Positions 21,901 through 31,440 of a stretch of 64,000 nucleotides of DNA are shown here, piece by piece (position 1 is the first letter of the stretch; every line of letters starts with the position of its first letter). Made by a program: the position numbers and the translations under genes. A model generated the notes under the pieces. It did no database searches. It was not told the DNA's origin and saw only the letters and a list, made by a program, of their open reading frames with translations. The stretch is from positions 372,001-436,000 of the forward strand of contig WNNJ02003028.1 of assembly GCA_012934845.2 (NCBI GenBank). The letters run 5' to 3'. The DNA comes from Pomphorhynchus laevis (Eukaryota; Acanthocephala; Palaeacanthocephala; Echinorhynchida; Pomphorhynchidae).

Positions 21901-24772
21901 TGTGACAGATCGTACAATAAATAAAGACGAAGGCAATAAATTAAATAGACAAAGATTTTAGCCGGTTTGCGAATTCTGAATGATGACCAGATAAATGACG
22001 AATTGTAAAAAAAGCGAATTAGCTTAAAGGCAGTTTGAAATTTAACCGCATAATAAAGCCTACACAATACGGGATACAATATTGTCTTACATATTAATGT
22101 TTCATTATTATGAGTCAAACTTTCTTGTAATTATAAAAAGGCATTATCTACAAATTGTACAATGAATTAAAATTTACACTTTTACATTTATGGAAAAGCA
22201 TGTTTTTTTTGGGAAATCTAAAGTTCTTAGTTTATATCGCTTAGACTCCGATAGTTATGATCAAATCACAGCGACCATGATAACAGAGTCCACAATTAAG
22301 ATTACGAAAAACAACTAAATATATCAACCTCATGTCGAGGGAAGGGGAAGCAAATGAGTAATCTAACAAATATATGGTCTGAAGGTGCTACTGAGTTGAA
22401 AATTTAATTTATGGAGGTGAGTAAGTGGAAACCCAATCTCTTTAGTGTGCCGCAGTGTAATGAGAGTAAAATATTTCTAAGTAAGTTAATTAACATGTTT
22501 AATAAATTTGACACTCCGTAGGATGTCGCGGGATCAGCTTTGATGTCACTTTCGGTTCTATCACAGTGTGTTCTTCAGCGATTGCCAACGAGAAAGATTC
22601 CACTTATTAGGAAAACAATGGCTAGGATACTTCGGCTCTGGTCCCACTTGAATCTATAAGAACTACTTGAAGAGGCACGATCGCTTTAGCGTAGCGTAAA
22701 ACTTACTCGTTACCGAGAAAATAAGTCTTGGAAATTAGATTTTATCAAACAGATGTCAATTGGTAAAACATCCATGGTGATGAGAATGCTCGATCCGGAC
22801 TTCATCTCATCAACGGTTTTGTGTTTGGACGATACAATTGAAAATGTTAGCGTACGGGATATATTGGATGAGAAACATGCAGCTTCAACTGGTCTAGTAG
22901 ATGATGCTATCGTAATGAATCCATACATGGCTGATAGTACTTTCCTATCAGGAAAAGCATGTTTTATGGAAAAATATAAACTTGAATATCGAAATTTTTA
23001 AAACGAAATAATAGCTAAACTATCAGTCTTTGAGATTTATCTAAAAAATAACGCGTTTTACATCAAAATACAATTAAAAGGCTTAAAATATCGTTTATAC
23101 TAATAATATAATATACCTAATAATATAATAAAATAGTTGGTTCGGATTTTCGTCATCATCAGGAAAAATATACAATCCAAAATACATTAAATTAGGATTG
23201 TTTTCCTGGTGATAACTGTGCGACAGCCGAAATTTCGAATTAAATTGTCTCTTCTTGATCCTTGACGTCGCATTTATTGCTTATTTTCACATCTTATAAA
23301 GCAATCACTTTATCGTTACAAATATTTTAATTAATATTGCACAGACAGAAATGATCCTTATATATTCGTTAACCGACCAATGTTGACGTGTTTGAACAAA
23401 ATTTTTATATTGACAAAAATGTATAATTTTTTTAAGTAAGCATAAAATATAATGAATAACTTATTACTTCATTATTTGAGGCAAAATCAGCAACCATCAC
23501 ACCCATCATTGGGTCTTCTGCGTATGTGTATTCTGTATATTAGAGCAATTCACAATATGTTGAACAATATTGTGGCGTATTTATTGAACTGTTCAATACG
23601 TGAGTTGGCACATTATCAACACAAACAAATACTTAAACGCATATTTAGTAGAAGATACCTGGAAATATTCTGTTCATAAAAAAGTATTTGAGTTTACTAT
23701 TTCGCGGCTATATTTATAATGTAGGGGTAAAAAAATGGCCATGGATTACTGCTGACCATCTTTTAAATTTAAACTTAACTCGTTTATTACCCCCTCTATA
23801 TATTCTAGTTTTGTAGGAATTAATGTTTTATATACTGATAGTACCTGAAACACTATTTCGCTGTAATGATTTAATTGTAACTTAAATTTATCGCATTTTT
23901 ATTTTAAAAATTGAAAAAAAAACGCATTTGCGACAAATTTTAAGACAACGAATAAATCGAAAATTACTTACTGATTTTCCGCATTGTTATATGTGACAAT
24001 AAGATCGGTGCTATAGGTAGGAAGGCGAAATAAAATAAAATCGATCGTAATTAATTCGTCTGGCGAATTGTCTCTGAAAGTGTTCGTACCACTTAAATAT
24101 AATGCTACCGTACAATTTTTTAGTACAAATTCATCAGCATTTAATTTCCTTAAAACTTTTATCTCCTTGTCAATCGCATCATTCGATCTCGATATCTCAT
24201 CGAAATGATCCCTAGAAATTAAGGAGAATTTACAAAATCAAATAAAATCGAGTCATATAAATGTCGAATGAAATAGCATTAGGTGCTAAACATATAAATG
24301 TACTCACACTTTATTTTTTAAACTACAAAATTTAAATAATTTATTTTCATAAAAAATTAATTAAATAATTAAAATGAAAACATTTAAATTCAAACAAAAT
24401 TTAAAATTTTGTTGAAATTCACGATTGAAAGGAGAATTACTTTTTACTTCTTATGTTATTTGTGCGTTATCGTTTAATTTTATTTATTTTATTAATAAAA
24501 TAAATCAAAAAACGTTTTTTTTATTTACTATAAACTACCTACATTGCTGCTGTTTCGTCGTTTGTCGAATCTAACTTTTCCAAGAATTCTATGATAATGC
24601 TATTGTTACATCTGGGATGCATGAAAACTTCTTGATTAAGAGGCAATATCCTTGCTTCACTAAAAAAGGGAAATGTAATTTCATTTCATTTCGCTTGTAT
24701 TTACCTGGCATCAACCCTTTCAATAGGTAGTACTATACTAAGATTGTCTCCAAACAATTTAACCTTTTCCAT
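18907..24772 (-). CDS. RANGRF: RANGRF/Mog1 orthologue (Ran-binding nuclear import factor), four exons
   Basis: Mog1 binds the GTPase Ran and helps nucleotide release, supporting nuclear transport. Exons on the minus strand: 24772-24705, 24659-24543, 24211-23972 and 18988-18907. All junctions are GT-AG and in phase, giving 168 aa (human protein 186 aa). Residues 1-22 read MEKVKLFGDNLSIVLP, then ARILPLNQEVFMHP (human DNQEVFCHP). Later come FILFRLPTYSTDLIVTYN (human LLRLPQYQTDLLLTFN) and, in the last exon, DFENWPSSLALEIAKSLEI (human DFEQLVTSLTL). The start is the Met that aligns with the human start; an AG just before it also allows a 5' non-coding exon. The last intron (18989-23971) is about 5 kb and full of repeats. 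The gene converges on TDP-43, with stops 103 bp apart. No AATAAA is visible on this strand in the gap. None of the exons forms a long ORF, but the combined match is convincing. Confidence 0.9.
19010..19490 (-). repeat. Penelope-linked dispersed repeat, copy 3
   Basis: Begins with the family end motif near 19030 (AACTGAGTCTACGTATTTT) and contains the structured block at 19370-19480 (GGTCATCAGGAGG, CTGCTATGCTATCAAG, ACGTATTTCCTATGATGA). No coding remnant follows directly. It lies in the last intron of Mog1. Confidence 0.55.
19890..20560 (-). repeat. Penelope-linked dispersed repeat, copy 4, rearranged
   Basis: The end motif is near 19900 (AACAAAGTCTACGTATTTTG), the structured block near 20150-20245, and parts of the coding-side block occur twice (20340-20400 and 20465-20560, sharing TTGATTTATATATTTTACTA). 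The structured block is interrupted by extra sequence around 20080-20150. The copy is decayed. Confidence 0.5.
20646..20686. other. 41-nt hairpin with a perfect 17-bp stem
   Basis: ATAAAGTGCCATTTACC (20646-20662) pairs fully with GGTAAATGGCACTTTAT (20670-20686) around a seven-base loop. It sits in the Mog1 last intron beside Penelope-linked repeats. It is short for a canonical microRNA precursor unless the weaker flanking pairing (20630-20700) contributes. Confidence 0.5.
20760..22330. other. repeat-rich part of the Mog1 last intron
   Basis: Very AT-rich. A further end motif of the Penelope-linked repeat occurs near 21075 (AATCAGCTAACTGAGTATAC). The short minus-strand open frames at 21242-21496 and 21882-22118 have Phe/Ile/Leu-rich compositions expected of AT-rich noncoding DNA. 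No gene is seen. Confidence 0.4.
22753..23001 (+). pseudogene. unrecognised ORF in the Mog1 intron, possible gene or element remnant
   Basis: An 82-codon open frame (MSIGKTSMVMRMLDPDF onwards) preceded by a CAG that could be a splice acceptor. The composition (22500-23000) is much less AT-rich than its surroundings, which suggests it was once coding. I do not recognise the protein. It lies inside an intron on the opposite strand to Mog1. It could be a fragment of a retrocopy or a transposon protein; nothing supports a working gene. Confidence 0.2.
23156..23213. other. 58-nt imperfect hairpin
   Basis: ATCATCAGGAAAA pairs with TTTTCCTGGTGAT, and ACAATCC with GGATTGT, around a 16-base loop with a small internal bulge. 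Size and layout resemble a microRNA precursor. It lies in the Mog1 last intron, antisense or sense not determined. Confidence 0.4.
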
Positions 24773-25545
24773 CTATAAAAACGCGATGCAAAATGACAAA
24801 ATTGCATTTAAAGTAAATCAGTCAAATAAATCCAAAGTTAGCAAATCAATAATTCGAACTTAATCGAGGGTTAATGTTACAAATAATATTTTAAACTATA
24901 TTACATAAACTTTTCGTTTATGTCAAGTTGATTTAACAATCCACATTCATTGAAATATTTAAAAATTTATTTTTTTTAATAGTCACATTTTTAAAATTGT
25001 AATCAAGAAGCAAAAGTGCCTTGGCAATCACACCGAACATAAAAGTATAGAGAACAGTGTTAACGCCCGTTAATGAATGCTATTTCGCCCGGTGCACTAG
25101 GCGAAATAAAATTTAGATTAATTAATTTTATAAAATTTTATTTTTTGTTTAAAAAATTAAATAAAATATTATTTAGTGTTTCGTAATGATATTAAGAACG
25201 CTACGCAATGGTCGTAATATTCAAACTGTTCTTAGCGAATGCAAGTTTCAAAGAATATCAGGAATGGAATTAACATTTTGTAATATTATTTATTATTACA
25301 ACACAAGGCTTTGGCCGCAAGGGGTGTTTCGCCTGCTTATCAATAACTGAATTACAGTAAAATGTACATGACAAAAGAGTAAAATAAAAAATCCAGATTC
25401 TTGGGTATGTAGTTCGAACATCGCATTGATCAAGAAGATCAATCCAATTTGGACGATTTTTAAAACTCCTTGATCGTATTTGTGCATATCAACTCTTAGA
25501 TAACATGTCCAACACTTTCAGGGCTCGATGCTACAGTCTGTACAC
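24773..25545. promoter_or_regulatory. intergenic region upstream of Mog1
   Basis: AT-rich sequence expected to contain the Mog1 promoter on the minus strand. A small hairpin (ATTTCGCC/GGCGAAAT) lies near 25082-25108. A short minus-strand frame at 25296-25487 is not recognised. I see no exon of another gene. Confidence 0.3.
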
Positions 25546-25549
25546 ACTC

Positions 25550-26500
25550 GGCCATTTCCAAGGATCTTGTGTTCTAAGACACAAAATATGACCACGTTGA
25601 CAACTACGTCTATTAAGAATTACACGTTCATTAAGGAATCCGTCATAACACTTGACAATATCGACGAGACTTGGCAATCAGCGGATTGAATATTTGCTGC
25701 TGAATGGGAGCACTGTTCACGTATCCATTCGCAGCATTGTGATTTAATCGTGATCAAGCTGGGAGCAGCAACGACTTTCCCGGGTATCGAATTCCAAATG
25801 TTAATTCCCCTCCTCGACAGTCTAAATATTTTCGGTAATCTGCCACATCGAGATTTATAAAACATCTCTACTATGTCCCCGCAACCTTCTTACCCGACTA
25901 GTGAGTACATCAGTGGGATAACCTACCGCACATTCGACATGTCCCATAGGCAAATCATTTCCAAAGCTATGAACCTCTTACGTACCGACAACATTCTAAT
26001 ACAACTAAGGCATACATGATAGTCGCTACATCCTAAGCCATCACAGAGCATCGAACCCCGCCTAAGAATAGACTCTAGGTCTAATATTTCTCGCTGGGTG
26101 ACAGAAAAACAAACATGAATGCAGTATTCCAGATGTGGTTTGACGAGGGAGGTGAAACCATACGCAAATCATTTCCAAAGCTATGAACCTCTTACGTACC
26201 GACAACATTCTAATACAACTAAGGCATACATGATAGTCGCTACATCCTAAGCCATCACAGAGCATCGAACCCCGCCTAAGAATAGACTCTAGGTCTAATA
26301 TTTCTCGCTGGGTGACAGAAAAACAAACATGAATGCAGTATTCCAGATGTGGTTTGACGAGGGAGGTGAATAACCTTTTGATCATTTGACAGCTTAATCT
26401 GAAGAATGCGCGTTTTATACAATAAATTGCTCGAATAGATTTACGCAGAGTGAAGTTGGTGTCGAACTTTGTGTTTGTAGGATCGATGGACAATAATAGG
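25550..26500 (-). mobile_element. LINE B-like RT C-terminal fragment with an internal tandem duplication
   Basis: The minus strand encodes an RT thumb region (KRAFFRLSCQMIKRLFTSLV, then KPHLEYCIHVCFSVTQREI) and the usual LINE C-terminus near 25800-25740 (RRGINIWNSIPGKVVAAPS). A segment of about 213 bp is present twice in tandem (about 25951-26163 and 26164-26370), which duplicates the LEYC part in a shifted frame. It is a dead fragment, 5'-truncated, adjacent to the start of the large family A LINE. Confidence 0.7.
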
Positions 26501-26576
26501 AAACTTCCACATCTAAATGCAATGATGGTGGAAAATGCAATGATGAAGAAAATTTATACCTGTTCTAGCAAATTAC

Positions 26577-26715
26577 AATTATTCCTGTCAGTTCCAGATT
26601 ATTCCTGTCAGTTCCAAATTATTCCTGTCAGTTCCAGATTATTCCTGTCAGTTCCAGATTATTCCTGTCAGTTCCAGATTATTCCTGTCAGTTCCAGATT
26701 ATTCCTGTCAGTTCC
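26577..26715 (+). repeat. 20-bp minisatellite, about seven units
   Basis: Seven nearly identical tandem copies of ATTATTCCTGTCAGTTCCAG. They end 45 bases before the ORF1 start of the large LINE. Flanking them, the 25-base phrase beginning CTTCCACATCTAAATG occurs both upstream (about 26505) and inside ORF1 (about 26807). The position suggests tandem monomers in the LINE's 5' untranslated region. Confidence 0.85.
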
Positions 26716-26760
26716 GCTCGCTACGCTCGCGGATTGAGCTCAATCTATCGATAAAAGGTC

Positions 26761-28087
26761 ATGCCTAAAAAAGCGCGATCTCAGATCCCTGTTCCTGATC
26801 AACAATCTTCCACATCTAAATGCAATGATGGTTATACCAGCTTTGAAGTTGGATGCGATTCCAAAGATTGCGATGTATGGACACTTGTTCGTGTTAAAAT
26901 ATCCGACCACTCAGTGTATAAACTTAAACATTTCACTTGCGGTTTTTGTACATCAGTACGACTACTACAGTTATCCTGCTCATCTACTCCTGTATCACAC
27001 ACTACCACTCAGACCAATGCTGTTTTAGATGTTTCCCTCGCATCAACACCTGACTTCGCATCATATAATCCCATTATTGAACCTACTCTCTCACACACTC
27101 CTCGTTCAACTACGTACCAAACTTCCATTAATCTTTCTCATTCTAACAATGCTAACGGCAAAGCTTTTCATCTCGTACCTCCTCTTTCCTATTCCTTCCC
27201 CTAATCTAAATAAATCTCAAACTTCTTTATTCTCCTCACGAACTCCTTACTCGACCCCCCCTGTATCACCTCTCAATAATTTACACCCTTCCATCAAAAT
27301 CATTTCCAGTAACATTTCCGATCAACTAATTCAACACTCCATTCCTGTCACTCATGCCCCAACCTATTTTAATTCTCCTTACTCTACCTCCCACGTAACA
27401 CTTCCCAATAAGTTACATCCTTCATTTAAAATCATATCCAGTCACATCTCTGATCAACCGATTCAACACCCCGCTCCTGTCACACTTGCTCCAACCAATA
27501 TTAATTCTTTATCAAGCACCCCTGTCATTTCCACTTCTATCTGCTCATCTACCTCGACTCCAACCAGCTCTGTCCGTCCACCACTTCCACGAAATCGTTT
27601 TCCTTCGCGCGATCGCTGTATAATCATATCAAACTTAAAGCTTTCCGAATCTGCTTCTCCACAATCTCGCCTCGATGATGATGTATCTGCTTTCAGGTCT
27701 ATCCTAGCAACCATTCTTCCTGATGATAACCCATCACTCTTCAATAATATCGCTCCTGTATCCTTTATTCGTTTAAACAAATCCACTAAATCAAATCATC
27801 TCAGTCCTCCACTCTTAAAAATCGTTTTCCGACATAGTTCACATGCCTCTTCGGTACTCTCCCAACGTTTTAAACTTCTTACCACTTCATCTACTTGCCG
27901 TATCTTTCCTGACCGCTCCCCTTCTGATATTGCCCAGCTCAATTTAGCTCGCATTGAAAAACATCGACGTGAAACAAACGGCGAGTCATCCTTATCTATA
28001 CGTAAAATCAACGGAAATTTTCACGTTCTTCACACAAGGCCAAAAATTCGATGGCGTCCCATCTCTCCCCCTTGTCTTCTTCGCTAG
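26761..28087 (+). CDS. LINE A ORF1 protein (frameshifted)
   Basis: Nucleic-acid-binding protein of the LINE particle. It starts MPKKARSQIPVPDQ. A Cys-rich finger follows (CNDGYTSFEVGCDSKDCDVW, then FTCGFC), then a long Ser/Thr/Pro-rich linker. The C-terminal domain has RDRCIIISNLKLSESAS and ends ARIEKHRRETNGESSLSIRK then INGNFHV, the usual ORF1 C-terminus in CR1-type LINEs. The reading frame changes once between about 27150 and 27204: the first 26761-27204 frame is continued by the frame that is open to 28087. The same finger occurs in LINE B at 7257-7620. ORF1 overlaps ORF2 by 37 bases in another frame. Confidence 0.75.
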
Positions 28088-30961
28088 TCGATCTCGCTCC
28101 TAAGCATACTTTTCGTCTTAGTCTATTCAATACTCGCTCCATTCTTCATAAAGCTGATATGCTTCTCGATATCTTCGATCAATTATCTATCGATATTCTC
28201 TGCATTACCGAATCCTGGCACTCTGACTCCGACGATCTTGCTATTCGTCGTCTATGTCGCTCTGGTTGTTCTCTAGTTGAATCAGCTCGTCAAATTACAT
28301 CTCATACATCTACTGCGTCTAACCATGGCGGTATTGTTGCCATTGCTCGTCACCCAATGTCTTTACGTAAAATCAACGTTAACATCCGTTACACCTCGTT
28401 CGAATTACTCATATGCAGATTATCAACGCCTTTCCCTCTGGAACTTGTGATTGTATACCGTCCAGGTTCAGTTGCCCCATCACGTATCTTCTTTAACGAC
28501 CTTGCAGATCTAATGTCTCACTGTTCATTGTCTTATACTCCTTCTTTTGTTCTCGGTGACTTTAACATTCGTCTTGATCGCCCGTCTGACTCTGACTCTA
28601 TCACTTTAACTAATCTTTTTTCTGATTTTAACTATAAATTACTTTCAACAAGCCCAACTCATATTCTCGGCGGTGCTCTCGACATCATTGCTGTTCCTAA
28701 CTGCTTCAATGACTATACCTCCTTGTCAATTACTGATCCTGGTTTGTCCGATCATTTCCTTGTCACTCTTACTCTTACTCGTCCCCATCCTCCTTCTCCG
28801 CCTTTACCATTATCTACACCAAGTCGACCCTGGAAGCTTCTCGATATCCCTATTCTCTGCACAGCCTTACTCAATTCTTCACTCTTTTCACTTCCTCTTA
28901 ACTATCTCTCTCCCGATGATCTCTGCATTCTGTTTGATTCTGAACTTACGTCGATCCTCAATAACCTTCTACCTAGTCGACTTCGACGTTCCCAGCGCTT
29001 GCGCCATGCTCCCTGGTTCGATTCTGACTGTAGTCTTTCTAAGCGTCGACTCCGTCACTCTTTTCGTATGTATAAACGCTTTCTTAAACGTTCACCCAAC
29101 TCACTCCCTCCAAATCTTCGTGATTCCTACTTTTCTCAACGCCGTTCACATCTCATTCTTATACGTACTAAACGTACTCTCTTTTGGCGAAATCAACTCG
29201 AGTCATCTTCCAACTCGAAATCTCATTGGAAAATCTTAAACTCAATTCTTTCACGATCATCTACCCCTTGTAATATAAATCCTGATGAATTTTCTTCTTA
29301 TCTACAAACTAAGCTATCTAATTTACTTTCCCTACTACCCATAGCCCCCTTGTACCCACTCTTATCTTTAAATACTTCCCTCCCAGAACTATTCCACCTT
29401 CTTCCCGTTTCGTCTGATGAAGTTTCTTCGGTTCTGCTGTCATTACCTAATAAAACCTCTCCTTCTGACCCAATTCCCACTCACTTACTTAAAAATATCT
29501 GCACTTTTATCTTACCCTTCCTAACCACATTGTTCAACTCGTCCATCCGTAGCTGTACATTTCCTTCCATCTGGAAATGCGCCACTGTTCGTCCTATCAT
29601 CAAAAAGCAATCTCTCGACTCTTCACTACCATCTTCGTACCGTCCAATCTCACTTCTCCCAACCCTCTCTAAACTCCTTGAGCGTCTCGTTCTTAAGCAA
29701 GTTAATACATATCTCTATTCCTCTAACTTATTTCCTCCCTTCCAAGCCGCTTTTCGCTCTAATTACTCTACCGAAATTGCATGTCTTAAAGTTTATAACG
29801 ACTTACTCATATCGCGCGATCATAAATTATGTAGTGTCATAGTTTTCTCTTGATCTATCGTCTGCTTTTGACATCGTCGATCACTCGATTCTTCTCCATC
29901 GCCTTCGTCATGATTATGGCTTCTCTTTACCCACTGTATCATGGTTTTCTTCATATCTATCAAACCGTACATTTCGCGTATATTCTAACTCTTCTCTCTC
30001 CCATCCTTCGTCCATTCCGTCCGGTGTTCCGCAAGGCTCCGTATTAGGCCCTATACTTTTCTCTCTTCTTCTTGGTGATTTGTCTTCGATTTCTCATAAA
30101 TTTAACTTCCATGTTATGCAATATGCTGATGACATTCTCATCTATGCTCATGCACCTGTTTATCGTATTCGCGATCTTAGTGTTTCTGCTTCCGACTGTC
30201 TTGTCTCAATTTCCAATCATCTTTCTTCCCTTCGCCTTTCTCTGAATCCTGATAAATCCAAAATTATGTGGATCCTACCTCGACGCCTCGGCTTCGAACC
30301 TCCCTCCGTATCATTAAATTCTACAATTCTTCCTATCGTTGATAATCTCGTTTTCCTAGGCTTCCATTTTGACAACCGACTTTCACTTAAACCTTTCGTT
30401 AGAGATAAAGTACGCTCATCTACCTTGATACTCCGCAACCTCCGTCAAGTTCGTAGATTGATCGATTTCCCTTCTTGTATGACTCTCATATCATCTCTCC
30501 TTTTTTCTAGACTCGATTATTGTCTTAGTCTATTTTCCAACTCACCTAAATCCACTCTTCTTCCCCTACAACGCATCGTCAACGCAGCTGTCCGAATTCT
30601 CCTCCGTCTTCGTCGTTTTGATCATACATCCTACCATCTTGCTTCTCTCGATTTGCCTACAATTTATTGTCGTGTTCAAATTCGTCTTCTTATCGTTGCT
30701 TTCCGCCTTGTAACTTTTCATACCCCTTCATTTCTCAACCTTCCTTTTCTTGATAATTCTCGTCCTGTTTACTGTTCCTTGCGTTCCTGTAATTCCCTTC
30801 TTTTACATGTCCCAAACTACTCTACCTCCTTTGGACTCCGCTCCTTCCTGGTGGCTGCTCCTCTATCGTGGAATCATCTGCCCATTCATATACGCCAATC
30901 AACTTCCCTGCAGTGCTTCAAACGACAAATCCGATCCCATCTGAACAATTTAACTGCTTGA
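28051..30961 (+). CDS. LINE A ORF2: endonuclease and reverse transcriptase (one frameshift)
   Basis: Makes the first-strand nick and copies the RNA at the target. The N-terminal apurinic-type endonuclease has LFNTRSI, CITESWHS, GGIVAI, VYRPG, LGDFNIRLD and SDHFLVTL in order. The RT follows with SYRPISLLPTLSKLLERL, DLSSAFDIVDHS, GVPQGSVLGP, YADDILIYA and LNPDKSKIMW. The C-terminus is LRSFLVAAPLSWNHLPIHIR. The frame is open from 28051 to 29853, then from the same region to 30961 in the next frame. One extra T in a T-run near 29841-29846 (compare 3400-3406) explains the shift. All catalytic motifs are intact, so a sibling without this base is likely to be active. Confidence 0.88.
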
Positions 30962-30990
30962 CTTTCTCATTTTTGTTTGTGGACTTGTAA

Positions 30991-31007
30991 GCGTACAGCT
31001 TGTACGC
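30991..31007 (+). promoter_or_regulatory. LINE A 3' stem-loop
   Basis: GCGTACA, loop GCT, TGTACGC: a perfect 7-bp stem 30 bases after the ORF2 stop and just before TTTGCCACATTAAATAAA and the ATT repeat tail. It is identical at 4540-4556. A related LINE tail has GCGTGC-GCTG-GCACGC at 49401-49416. A role as the RT recognition site is inferred from its position and conservation. Confidence 0.6.
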
Positions 31008-31047
31008 ATTTGCCACATTAAATAAATTTGTATTATTATTATTAAAT

Positions 31048-31440
31048 CTACTTCCAGTGTTGTATTTAATTATGTTTGGGTGTGGTTTAATGATGGGTCT
31101 TACGAGACGGTTATAATACTCCTCAAGTTTAAATTGACATTATTTAATTTATTTTTACCTCCACCAAATTGACAAATTTTTCATTGGTGATAGATCTATT
31201 ATTGTCAGAATTTTAAGCCATTGTCATCAAAGCGCTTGTTGCAAGCCAAATTATTCAGTAACTCTTCTTTTACTACTTTCTTTTCCATAAATTTACTTGC
31301 ATTTTGGATGGTTTTTGATTAAATAAATAAAGAATTTTGTTAAACAAAACCCTTTAACTGATAAAAAAGTTAGAAATTCAAACATGCAGAAAATATTAAT
31401 TAAATCAATTGACCATTCCAGTCGTAGCCTTTTATTTATC
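31048..31440. other. AT-rich spacer
   Basis: Separates the LINE A tail from the 3' end of the minus-strand LINE D. No exon, RNA gene or repeat recognised. Confidence 0.4.

Larger units (their letters stand above)
26716..31047 (+). mobile_element. LINE family A, nearly complete
   Basis: Holds ORF1 (26761-28087, one frame change), an overlapping ORF2 (28051-30961, one frame change), a short 3' untranslated region with a stem-loop at 30991-31007, and a TTGTATTATTATTATTA tail. It is closely related to the copy at 2173-4594. The low number of breaks marks it as recent. The 5' boundary is uncertain because of the minisatellite just upstream; no target duplication was identified. RT motifs (DLSSAFDIVDHS, GVPQGSVLGP, YADD) place it in the CR1/L2/Jockey assemblage. 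Confidence 0.9.

Noticed and set aside
28051-30961. two separate genes (endonuclease gene and RT gene)
   Set aside because: Comparison with 3330-3420 shows a single extra base divides one LINE ORF2.
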